Source: Actinokineospora terrae
GTDB lineage: Bacteria; Actinomycetota; Actinomycetes; Mycobacteriales; Pseudonocardiaceae
Direction of reading: 5' to 3'
Assembly (NCBI RefSeq): GCF_900111175.1
Contig: NZ_FOGI01000014.1
Span: 62,001 to 126,000 of the forward strand
Length of the DNA stretch: 64,000 bases
Made by a program: the position numbers and the translations under genes. Shown in pieces: positions 1 to 8,023 of the stretch; within the stretch, counting starts at the first letter, position 1; each line of letters starts with the position of its first letter. The notes under the pieces were generated by a model, which made no database searches, was not told where the DNA came from, and saw only the letters and a program-made list of their open reading frames with translations.

Positions 1-419
1 GCGGTGACGTCAACCGCGCCGTTGCCCTCAACCTTGGCATTACGGACGGTGAACACACGGTCGCCTACACGCAGCGGTGCCACACGGACCATCCGCTGCT
101 TCGCGCGCACGATGACCTGCTCGCGGACGGTGAGGCTACCGTCGCGTTCGACCTTGAGCTGGATGTTGACGCTGCCGGGCAAGATCGGCTGAACAGCACC
201 GGGAGGCCTGCTCGGGCCTCCCGTGGGCGGGATCGGATCGATCACCGGCGGCTTCACCGTCCCGGTCGGACCCGGTTTGGGGATCGGGAAATCGATGCTC
301 GGCACCGTGGGCGGTATCGACGGGAACGTCGGCTGTTCCGCCGCCGCAGCGCCCGCAACCACACACACGGTGAACAATGCCATCACCGCCGCGACGGTGA
401 TCCCCCATTTCCTCAACAC
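1..419 (-). CDS. Secreted or membrane-anchored protein, N-terminal part (runs off the window)
   Basis: The reverse-strand frame opens with GTG at 419 and stays open to base 1, so about 139 residues are visible and the C-terminus is missing. It begins LRKWGI, then a hydrophobic stretch ending near VVAGAAAAEQ that reads as a Sec signal peptide. A Pro/Gly-rich linker (about residues 30-80) follows, then a folded-looking segment with VERDGSLTVREQVIV. A DGSLxVxE strand after the signal is reminiscent of the DUF2207 N-terminus, but the match is too short to be sure. It is divergent from the metallopeptidase at 501, sharing an 81-base promoter region. No strong Shine-Dalgarno precedes the GTG; the next codon, TTG, is an alternative start. 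Confidence 0.6.
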   Translation of the reverse strand, partial: MLRKWGITVAAVMALFTVCVVAGAAAAEQPTFPSIPPTVPSIDFPIPKPGPTGTVKPPVIDPIPPTGGPSRPPGAVQPILPGSVNIQLKVERDGSLTVREQVIVRAKQRMVRVAPLRVGDRVFTVRNAKVEGNGAVDVT

Positions 420-500
420 GGCAGCGAACGATAGCCGAGCGCCCTTATGCTCACCGCCGGTCTGGCCGAATTGGTCGACCCAAGCCGACACGGGGGAACG

Positions 501-1736
501 ATGAGCCATCCGCCACTGGGTCCGTGGCGCCCACACGGCCCGTACCCGCCACCGATGCCGGTGGCACCGCCGCCGATGGCGTTACCGGGCTACCAAGCAC
601 CACAGGGCTATCCCCCAGCGCAGTACCCCACGTTGCACTACCCAGCGCAGCAGTATCCGCCGCAGCAGCAGTACCCCGGTCAGCACTACCCGCAGCCACC
701 GTATCCACAAAGGACTCCGTGGCCGCCGCACGGTTACGCGCCGGTGCCTCGGAAGTCCAACACCGGCATGGTGATCTCGATCTGCATAGTCGTCCTGTTA
801 CTCGCGGGGGCGTCTCTGGTCGGATACGTGCAGTTGGCAGGTAAGCGGAGCCGGTCCAACGATGTCGGCTACTCCGCCCCCACTACGACAGCCTCGTCGC
901 GCACTACGACAACGACGGCCACTACTACGACAACCACGACCAGCCGTACCACGACGTCCGCTAGGACAACCACGACGAGGTCGTCCCGACCCACGACGAC
1001 TACGCAGTCGGGTCCCAAGCCGGTCCTCGCACTCGGGGACAACCCGCTGTTCAGCGCCACCAACGGCGTCAACGCGGCAACGTGCAACCTCCCCGCCTGG
1101 CGCAGCGACCCGAAGGCCACGCAGGCGTTCTTCACCGCGGCCCTACCGTGCTTCGACCAGGCGTGGGCGCCGGTGATGCAGCGCGCGGGCCTGCCCTACG
1201 CCGCTCCCAAGCTGGCGTTCCCCGGCGGGAAGACGTGGACCAGCCCCTGCGGGACCGCGGAGGCGGGCTGGGCCGCGTTCTACTGCTCGCAGGACAGCAC
1301 CATCTACCTGCCCTTCGAAGGCCTGCAGACCGAGAAGCTCGGCACCAAGACCGGGTCGTACCTGGCGCTGTTCGCGCACGAGTTCGGCCACCACATCCAG
1401 GCGCTCTCCGGTGTCTCGGACGCCTACTGGGACGCGCGCTACGCCGCCGGTGACCAAACCCCGGCCGGTCTTGAACTGTCACGGCGGTCGGAACTCCAGG
1501 CGCAGTGCCTGGGTGGGATGTGGTTCGCCGGTGGTCAGCACGGCGGCGGCTCGATCACCGACACCGTCATCCGGGACATGCTGGCCGATGGCTACGAACG
1601 CGGCGACTGGCAGGAAGACCTCCCGCGTGACCACGGGAGCCAACAGCACTACGGCGCGTGGCAGGAACACGGGTTCACCACCAACCGGACCGCGCCGTGC
1701 AACACCTGGCTGGCGGCCGCGGCCGACGTCAGTTAG
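501..1736 (+). CDS. Surface-anchored YpfJ-type neutral zinc metallopeptidase with Pro-rich N-terminus
   Basis: A 411-residue protein. Residues 1-85 are a cytoplasmic, Pro/Gln/Tyr-rich region of degenerate QYPxxxYP repeats. Residues 88-112 form one membrane segment. Residues 125-170 are an almost pure Thr linker. The rest is a putative neutral zinc metallopeptidase domain (YpfJ family) with HEFGH at 293-297 and the downstream Glu in SELQAQC (about 331). By family the HExxH histidines and this Glu should bind zinc; the substrate is unknown. The start was chosen at ATG 501 because GGGGGA lies just upstream; a longer in-frame start at 447 lacks this. The topology puts the protease outside the membrane. 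It ends by overlapping the next gene, which converges on it. Confidence 0.85.
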   Translation: MSHPPLGPWRPHGPYPPPMPVAPPPMALPGYQAPQGYPPAQYPTLHYPAQQYPPQQQYPGQHYPQPPYPQRTPWPPHGYAPVPRKSNTGMVISICIVVLLLAGASLVGYVQLAGKRSRSNDVGYSAPTTTASSRTTTTTATTTTTTTSRTTTSARTTTTRSSRPTTTTQSGPKPVLALGDNPLFSATNGVNAATCNLPAWRSDPKATQAFFTAALPCFDQAWAPVMQRAGLPYAAPKLAFPGGKTWTSPCGTAEAGWAAFYCSQDSTIYLPFEGLQTEKLGTKTGSYLALFAHEFGHHIQALSGVSDAYWDARYAAGDQTPAGLELSRRSELQAQCLGGMWFAGGQHGGGSITDTVIRDMLADGYERGDWQEDLPRDHGSQQHYGAWQEHGFTTNRTAPCNTWLAAAADVS

Positions 1737-2143
1737 TCCCGCCGCTTGAGCTGGGTGAACCCGGCTCCGGCAATCCCGGCGAAGACGAGCAGGACCACGG
1801 CGAAGGGGCGGGCATCCAGCGTCGCCCCCGTCGTGGCCCTGGCGAGGTGGACAACGCCATCGCCGACGGTTACCTCTACCGTCTCGCCGGACTCGTGTCC
1901 GCAAGCGTCAAAGAAGGCATCTTGCTTGCCGCCGTCGGTGACGTAAGAGACCCGCTCTTGGCCGCTGCCGTCGCACGGGACCCCAGCGAGCACGGTCGCA
2001 CTAACCGTCGTAGCCGTCTCCGGCCCGCTGGACCAGTGCCCTAACGCACCAGCGAACGCCAGCCCCAACGCCACGATGACGCTGAACGCCGCGACAGCCG
2101 CCAACTTCAAGGCGGACGCCGGTATGGCGAACGGGACTCGCAT
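1733..2143 (-). CDS. Small membrane protein, function unknown
   Basis: 136 residues with an N-terminal hydrophobic segment (about 12-33) and a second near the C-terminus (about 108-127) followed by KRRD. Between them lies an extracytoplasmic loop of about 75 residues with two Cys (PCDGSG and DACGH) that could form a disulfide. The sequence resembles the DUF3592-like or hypothetical membrane proteins common in actinobacteria, but I cannot assign a family. Its stop overlaps the end of the convergent metallopeptidase gene by four bases. Confidence 0.65.
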   Translation of the reverse strand: MRVPFAIPASALKLAAVAAFSVIVALGLAFAGALGHWSSGPETATTVSATVLAGVPCDGSGQERVSYVTDGGKQDAFFDACGHESGETVEVTVGDGVVHLARATTGATLDARPFAVVLLVFAGIAGAGFTQLKRRD

Positions 2144-2175
2144 GCCCGGATCGTCGCAGACCGCGCGAGGAACCG

Positions 2176-3246
2176 TCAGTCCTCGGCCGGCGTCACCTTG
2201 CGGATGTAGAGCAACCGGTCACCGAGCTCGATGGCGTCGGCCTCCGAGGAGTCGACCCGGTAGAGCTTCCCGGCGCGCACCAGCCCCAGCACGATGTCCG
2301 GCAGGTGCCGCGGCGACCCGCCCACCTCGCTGTCCTCGACCTCGCGCTCGGCGATGGCCAGGCCCTCGTCCGGGGTGATGAGGTCCTCGACCATGTCCAC
2401 CACGGTCGGGGTGTGCGTCGCCATGCCCAGCAGCCGCCCGGCGGTCTCGCTGGACACCACCACCTGGTTCGCGCCGGACTGGCGCAGCAGGTGCACGTTC
2501 TCGGTCTCGCGGACCGCGGCCACGATCTGCGCGTTGGGCGACATCTCCCTGGCGGTCAGCGTGATCAGCACCGCCGAGTCGTCCCGGCTGGCCGCGACCA
2601 CCACCGACTTGGCCCTGGGCACGCCAGCGACGCGCAGCACGTCCGATCTCGTGCCGGAGCCGTGCACCGTCACCAGCCCGAGCGACGAGGCCGCGTCCAA
2701 CATGGCCTGGTCGGTGTCCACGACCACGATGCGGCTCGGCTCGACCCCGTCGGAGAGCACCGCGCTCACCGCCGACCTGCCCTTGGTGCCGTACCCGACG
2801 ACCACCACGTGGTCCCGCACGTTCGACCTCCACCGCTGGATCTTGAAAGCCTGCCGGGAGCGCTCGGTCAGCACCGCGAGCGTGGTGCCGACCAGGACGA
2901 TGAGGAAGAGCACCCGCAACGGGGTGATGACCAGGATGTTGAGCAGCCTGGCCGAGTCGCTGGCCGGGGTGATGTCACCGTAGCCGGTGGTCGAGAGGGA
3001 CACGGTGGCGTAGTAGACGGCGTCGAGGAAGGAGATGCCGTCCTCGTTGACGTCGCGGTAGCCGTCGCGGTCGAGGTAGACCAGCAGGACGGCCGCGAAC
3101 AGCGCCACCACCGCCCAGGCGATCCGGCGCACGATGGCGGTGACCGGGCTGACGCTGCTCTCCGGCATGCGGATGATGCCGACCAGGTCGTGCTCGGCCC
3201 GTCCGGCGAGGTCCTCAGCCGAGCGCCGTGGGCGGATCACCGCCAC
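2176..3246 (-). CDS. Two-TM potassium channel with RCK (TrkA-N) domain
   Basis: 356 residues. Two membrane helices (about 42-58 and 103-127) flank a pore loop with the selectivity filter TTGYGD (86-91), diagnostic of K+ channels. From about 146 a Rossmann RCK/TrkA-N domain begins with VVVGYGTKGRS, and a TrkA-C-like domain follows at the C-terminus (GLVRAGKLYRVD). Four such subunits normally assemble so that cytoplasmic nucleotide or ion binding gates K+ flow. The gene lies downstream of adnB-adnA, as does Rv3200c in M. tuberculosis as I recall, but here the KAP gene sits between them. It starts with GTG. Confidence 0.92.
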   Translation of the reverse strand: MAVIRPRRSAEDLAGRAEHDLVGIIRMPESSVSPVTAIVRRIAWAVVALFAAVLLVYLDRDGYRDVNEDGISFLDAVYYATVSLSTTGYGDITPASDSARLLNILVITPLRVLFLIVLVGTTLAVLTERSRQAFKIQRWRSNVRDHVVVVGYGTKGRSAVSAVLSDGVEPSRIVVVDTDQAMLDAASSLGLVTVHGSGTRSDVLRVAGVPRAKSVVVAASRDDSAVLITLTAREMSPNAQIVAAVRETENVHLLRQSGANQVVVSSETAGRLLGMATHTPTVVDMVEDLITPDEGLAIAEREVEDSEVGGSPRHLPDIVLGLVRAGKLYRVDSSEADAIELGDRLLYIRKVTPAED

Positions 3247-3315
3247 TTCCCCACCGTGCGACTCACGGCCGGAAGGCTACCCACCCGCTCCCGGATCCGC
3301 TCGCTCCCACCCTCC

Positions 3316-4668
3316 TCAGCGGATCTCGCCGGTGCTGCCGGTGGCCAGCACCCTGGCCAGCAGCACCTCGGCCTCCTCCCGGGTCTTGGCGGTGGCGATG
3401 ATGATCGGCGGCGGGGACTCGGCCAGGTCGCGGGCCTCGGTGAGGGTGCAGCCGAGCACCTCGCGCAGCACCTTGATCAGCTGGATGCGGAACTCGCCGA
3501 CCTCGGTGACCACCACGTCGAAGGCGATCCGGCGGACGCTGATGGCCTCGGACAGGTAGATGTAGCCGTCGAGCGCGGACGGGTCCCTGGCGACCAGGTC
3601 GACCAGCCTGCGCACCGACGAGAGCTGGTCGACCCCGGCGACCGTCTTGTCCGGCCGGTCGGCGATGAGCGCCTGCCGCGACTCGGCGATCTCCTTGTAG
3701 AACGCGGGCAGCCGGTACTGCACGATCAGCAGGTCGACCAGCACGATCGGGCTGTAGTCCGGGCCCTCGAAGATCTCCTTGGCCAGCTCGTTGTTGAGGA
3801 TGAACGAGTTGACGAACCGCTTGAGCTGCCGCGGATTGGGGTCGAGCCCGGCGACGATGTCGTCGGTAACCCCGACGAGCTCCTCCGGCAGCATCGACTT
3901 CACGAACCGGGTCGCGGCCGCCTTGGTGATGGGCGGTAGCGCGAACGGCACCTGCACGATCTTGTCGAGGTAGTGCTCACTGATGCCCCGGTCGCCGTAA
4001 CGGGCGCGGATAGTGCTCTCCAGCGCCTCCCGGTCGACACCGAGGACGAAGACACAGCCGGAGATGTTGAGGAACAGCTTGAGCGCCTCAAGTGTCTTGA
4101 GGATGTACTCGGGCAGACACCGGTCCAGGTCGTCTATGAAGAACGCCAGCCGGATGGCACCGCGCTCGGTTGCCTTGTCGAGCAGGTCGCGCAGGTGCTT
4201 GTGGAGCAAGATCTGCTGCTCACGGGCCTTGAACCGTTCATCCAAGAACCGCTGCCTGAGCTGATCGAGATCGGCAGAGCCATCAACCAGCGGCTGCACC
4301 CACTGGGTCAGGTCCGTGAACGCCCCCGCTACGGAGGTCAGCAGCTCCCGGGCCTGGCTGCCGCTCTTCTCGGCCAGGCCCAACTGGGCGACCATGGTGT
4401 GCAGCAGCCCTATGGCCGGGTTCTCGTCGAACTGGTGCTGCCAGGAGTCGAACCAGACGGTGTAGAAGTCGGTCTCGCTCTCCAGCTCCCCTTGCACCAA
4501 CTTCATCAGGGAGGTCTTACCGGTCCCCCAGGACCCGTAGACGCCTACGACCAACGGCGTGTCACACACCTTCACCGCCGTGGCCAACGCCCTGGCGATC
4601 TTGTCCCGATCGAGCGCGTCAACCGAGGCAGGCTCGTCATTGCGGATCCCAGCGGGAGTGGTGGACAC
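3316..4668 (-). CDS. KAP-family P-loop NTPase with C-terminal ribosomal L7/L12-like domain
   Basis: 450 residues. Walker A is GSWGTGKTS (45-53), followed by the KAP-type VWFDSWQHQ (71-79). Walker B is LAFFIDDLDRC (about 174-184). No transmembrane helices are visible, unlike many KAP NTPases that carry them inserted in the domain. Residues 383-450 match the bL12 C-terminal domain over its whole length: FDVVVTEVG, then IKVLREVLGCTLTEARDL, then TREEAEVLLARV and a GEIR end, against E. coli L12 FDVILKAAG, IKAVRGATGLGLKEAKDL, SKDDAEALKKAL and EVEVK. On the ribosome that domain contacts translational GTPases. The fusion is seen directly; its purpose is unknown. GTG start, 31 bases after adnB. Confidence 0.88.
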   Translation of the reverse strand: MSTTPAGIRNDEPASVDALDRDKIARALATAVKVCDTPLVVGVYGSWGTGKTSLMKLVQGELESETDFYTVWFDSWQHQFDENPAIGLLHTMVAQLGLAEKSGSQARELLTSVAGAFTDLTQWVQPLVDGSADLDQLRQRFLDERFKAREQQILLHKHLRDLLDKATERGAIRLAFFIDDLDRCLPEYILKTLEALKLFLNISGCVFVLGVDREALESTIRARYGDRGISEHYLDKIVQVPFALPPITKAAATRFVKSMLPEELVGVTDDIVAGLDPNPRQLKRFVNSFILNNELAKEIFEGPDYSPIVLVDLLIVQYRLPAFYKEIAESRQALIADRPDKTVAGVDQLSSVRRLVDLVARDPSALDGYIYLSEAISVRRIAFDVVVTEVGEFRIQLIKVLREVLGCTLTEARDLAESPPPIIIATAKTREEAEVLLARVLATGSTGEIR

Positions 4669-4699
4669 GCCTGTGTAGATCGCCTGCGGAGTCAGCCCG

Positions 4700-7600
4700 T
4701 TACTCGGCGTGGGGAATGGTGCGCAGCAGCGCCTTGAGACCTTCGGCGTCCATGAGGTCGGCGGGGCGCAGGGTGGTGTTGGGGCGGACGTAGTGGAAGG
4801 CGGCTCGGACTCGGTCCAGGGGGATGCCGGAAAGGCCGGACCAGGCGAGGCGGTAAGCGGCGAGTTGGACGGTGAGGGCCGGGAGGTGGTCGTCGTCGGG
4901 GACGCGGCCGGTCTTCCAGTCGACGATGGTCCAGCCGCCGTCCGGGTCGAGGTAGACGGCGTCCATGCGGCCGCGGATGGCGATGCCGTCGACGTCGGTG
5001 GCGAACGGGACCTCGACCTCGTGCGGGGTGCGGTTGGCCCAGTCGCTGGCCAGGAACGCCTCGCGCAGCCGGTCGAGCTCGGAGTCGGGAGCGGCGTCGT
5101 CGTCGGCGGCGCCGGGGAGCTCGTCCAGGTCGAGCAGGGCGCGGGAGCCGAACCGGCGCTCCAGCCAGGCGTGGAAGGCGGTACCCCGCCTGGCGACCGG
5201 GTTCGGCGGGAACGGCAGCGGGCGGCGGAGCCTGCGGGCCAGCGCGGTCGGGTCGGCGGCCAGTTCGACGAGCTGGCTCACCGAGAGGCTGTCCGGCAAC
5301 CGCACCTGCTCCTGGCGCCCCCCGGAGGCCCGCTCGGCCAGCAGGACGTCCGTGTCGCGCACCCAGCCGTCCGGGTCGTCCTGCTCCTCGACCGCGTCCT
5401 CCCCCGCGCGCAGCGCCGCCAACTCGGCGCGCACCAGCTCCGCCCCCGCGACCACATCGGACCGCCGGTCGCGCAACGGGTCGGCGGGCCAGCTCGCGGA
5501 CCGGACGGCGGCGGTGAGCGGGTTCTCGGTGCCTTCCTCGGGCTCCTCGGCCCAGATGTCCACATACGCCTCGTACCCGCCGAGGTCGGTCAGGAAGTCG
5601 GACGGGCCGCGCGGTGTGCTCCCGGTGCGCGCCCACCAGTGCCCCGACACCAGCAGCACCCGCTCCGACCTGGTCAGCGCGACGTAGAACAGCCGCCGCT
5701 CCTCCAGCAGGCCGCGCTCGGCGAACTCCTCGTTGTGGATCTTCAGCTGCTGCTCGACCTCCTTGCGGTTGGCCGCGCCCGCCAGGTTCAACCTCGGCAG
5801 GTCGACCGCGTCGCCGCGCAGGTCGGCGGGCAGTTCGGTGACCGTGCGCAGCCAGCTGCCGCCGCGCCGACCGCTCGGGAACACCTCGCGCACCACGTGC
5901 GGCACGGCGACGACCTCCCACTCCAGGCCCTTCGCGGAGTGGACGGTGACGATCTGCACCCGGTCCTCGGCGACCACGACCTCGCCCGGCTCCAGCCCGT
6001 CCTCGGCGGCCTCCGCGGTGGCGAGGTAGTCCAGCAGCGCGGACAGGCTCGCCGCCGGGGCCGCCTGCGCGTAGTCGGCGACGACGTCGGCGAACGCGTC
6101 CAGGTGCGCCCGGCCCGCGCCACCCCGGCGGGCGGTGGCCTCGATGTCGAGCAGCATGGTGCGCTCCACGTCGGCGACCAGCTCGGGCAGTGGCTGGTCG
6201 AGCCTGCGCCGTAGCATCGTCAGCTCGCGGCCGAGGGTGCGGACGCGCTGGTAGCCCGCCTCGGAGTACAGCGCGGGCTCGCCCGGGTCGTCGATCGCGT
6301 CGACCAGCCCGGCCTGCTCGGCGCCCTCCCCCGGCACGAGGTTGCCCGGCTCGGTGGCGTACGCACCGGCCAGCGCGCTCGCGCGGCGCGACAACGCGGC
6401 CAGGTCGGCGGCGCCGACGCGCCAGCGGGACCCGGTGAGCAGGCGGGCGGCGGCGGTACCGGCGAGCGGGTCGATCAGCACGCGCAGGGTGCTGACCAGG
6501 TCGCGCACCTCGGGTTCGTCGAGCAGCCCGCCGAGGCCGACGACCTCGACCGGCAGTCCGCGTTCCCGCAGGGCGGTGGCGATGTCGGCCATGTCGGCGC
6601 GGCGGCGCACCAGGACGGCGGCGGTCGGCGGCGTCCCGCGCTCCTCGACCACGGCGTGCCAGCGGTCCGCGACCTGGTTGGCCAGCCACTGCACCTCGGT
6701 GTCCACATCGGACAGCAGGGCGATCCGGATGTCGCCGGGCGGCGCTTCCTCTCGGGCGCGCAGCTCGTCGACCTCCAAGCCGCTGCGGCGCAACGGGTCG
6801 GACACGGCGTTGGCGAGCTCGAGCACCTCCGGCGGGTTGCGGAAGCTGGTGAGCAGGCCGTAGCGGGTCGCCGGTTCCTTGCGGCCGCGGTGCTTCTGCG
6901 GGAAGTCGGTGGTGAACCGGGGCAGGTTGGCCGCGCTCGCGCCGCGCCAGCCGTAGATCGCCTGCGCCGGGTCGCCGACCGCGGTGACCGGCATCGGCTC
7001 CGCGTCCGGGTACTCCAGCGAGCTGCCGAACAGCGACCGCAGCAGTACCCGTTGGGAGTGCCCGGTGTCCTGGTACTCGTCGAGCAGCACGGCGCCGAAG
7101 CGGGCCCGCTCACCGGCGACGGTCTCGGGGTGGCTGGCGGCGAGCTTGGCGGCCAACGACATCTGGTCGCCGAAGTCGAGCGCGCCCTCCTTGCGCTTGC
7201 GGTCGGCGTACGCCTGCACGAGCGGCAGGAGCGCGACCCGGAACCGTTGCGTGACAAGGATCTTCTGCAGGTCCTGGGACGGCTCGGCGCGCTGGCCCTT
7301 GGCGCGGGGGGCGGACTCGATGGCGGCGCAGACGGCCTCCGCGTGCTCGCGCAGCGCGTCCGGCTCGACCAGGTGCTCGGCCAGTTCGCCCGCGAGGGAG
7401 AGCAGGTACTGGGTGACGGTGGCGGGCACGTAGTCGGTGTCGAGGTCCTGGCCCCAGGTGGACACGACGCGGTGCGCGGCCTGCCAGGACGCGGTCTCGG
7501 TGAGCAGCCGGGCGCCGGGCTCGACGGGCAGGCGCAGGCCGTGTTCGGCGACGAGTCGGCCGGCGTAGGCGTGGTAGGTGAGGATCGTGGGCTCGCCCGC

Positions 7601-7960
7601 GAACACGGCGGCTTTGCGCTCACCGGTCGGGTCGAGCTTGTCGAGCAGCTTGGCGCCCGCGAGCCTGCGCAACCGGGCCCGGACCCGTTCAGCGAGCTGC
7701 CGGGCGGCCTTGCGGGTGAAGGTCAACCCCAGCACCCGCTCCGGCGTGACGAGCCCGTTGGCCACCAACCAGACCACGCGCCCGGCCATGGTCTCGGTCT
7801 TGCCCGCCCCCGCCCCGGCGACGACGAGCGCGGGTTCCGGCGGCGCGGAGATGACCTCGGCCTGCTCCCGGGTGGGCGGCTTCAACCCCAGTTCGGCCGC
7901 CAACTCCACCGGGCTGACCAGCGCCAACCCGGGCAGCGGCAAACTCACCGAGACCTCCAC
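4700..7960 (-). CDS. adnB: AdnB: UvrD-like helicase fused to RecB-type nuclease
   Basis: 1086 residues, close to the roughly 1100 of mycobacterial AdnB. The N-terminal superfamily 1 motor has the Q-motif region PTREQAEVI, Walker A AGAGAGKTE (48-56), motif Ia LTFTRKAARQLAERV, motif II LLDEYQD, motif III GDPAQAIYGWRGA and motif V/VI VHSAKGLEW and VALTRSE. The C-terminal PD-(D/E)XK nuclease has GTAFHAWLE, IRGRMDA and IVDWKTG. AdnAB is the heterodimeric motor-nuclease that resects DNA double-strand breaks in actinobacteria in place of RecBCD; AdnB is the lead motor in mycobacteria. It lies 63 bases downstream of adnA on the same strand, forming one operon. No iron-sulfur cysteine set is visible in this subunit. 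Confidence 0.95.
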   Translation of the reverse strand: MEVSVSLPLPGLALVSPVELAAELGLKPPTREQAEVISAPPEPALVVAGAGAGKTETMAGRVVWLVANGLVTPERVLGLTFTRKAARQLAERVRARLRRLAGAKLLDKLDPTGERKAAVFAGEPTILTYHAYAGRLVAEHGLRLPVEPGARLLTETASWQAAHRVVSTWGQDLDTDYVPATVTQYLLSLAGELAEHLVEPDALREHAEAVCAAIESAPRAKGQRAEPSQDLQKILVTQRFRVALLPLVQAYADRKRKEGALDFGDQMSLAAKLAASHPETVAGERARFGAVLLDEYQDTGHSQRVLLRSLFGSSLEYPDAEPMPVTAVGDPAQAIYGWRGASAANLPRFTTDFPQKHRGRKEPATRYGLLTSFRNPPEVLELANAVSDPLRRSGLEVDELRAREEAPPGDIRIALLSDVDTEVQWLANQVADRWHAVVEERGTPPTAAVLVRRRADMADIATALRERGLPVEVVGLGGLLDEPEVRDLVSTLRVLIDPLAGTAAARLLTGSRWRVGAADLAALSRRASALAGAYATEPGNLVPGEGAEQAGLVDAIDDPGEPALYSEAGYQRVRTLGRELTMLRRRLDQPLPELVADVERTMLLDIEATARRGGAGRAHLDAFADVVADYAQAAPAASLSALLDYLATAEAAEDGLEPGEVVVAEDRVQIVTVHSAKGLEWEVVAVPHVVREVFPSGRRGGSWLRTVTELPADLRGDAVDLPRLNLAGAANRKEVEQQLKIHNEEFAERGLLEERRLFYVALTRSERVLLVSGHWWARTGSTPRGPSDFLTDLGGYEAYVDIWAEEPEEGTENPLTAAVRSASWPADPLRDRRSDVVAGAELVRAELAALRAGEDAVEEQDDPDGWVRDTDVLLAERASGGRQEQVRLPDSLSVSQLVELAADPTALARRLRRPLPFPPNPVARRGTAFHAWLERRFGSRALLDLDELPGAADDDAAPDSELDRLREAFLASDWANRTPHEVEVPFATDVDGIAIRGRMDAVYLDPDGGWTIVDWKTGRVPDDDHLPALTVQLAAYRLAWSGLSGIPLDRVRAAFHYVRPNTTLRPADLMDAEGLKALLRTIPHAE

Positions 7961-8023
7961 CTCACCCGCGACACTGTACTCCGAACCCCCGACAACCCGC
8001 CCGCGTGGACGAGCGGGTCAGGC

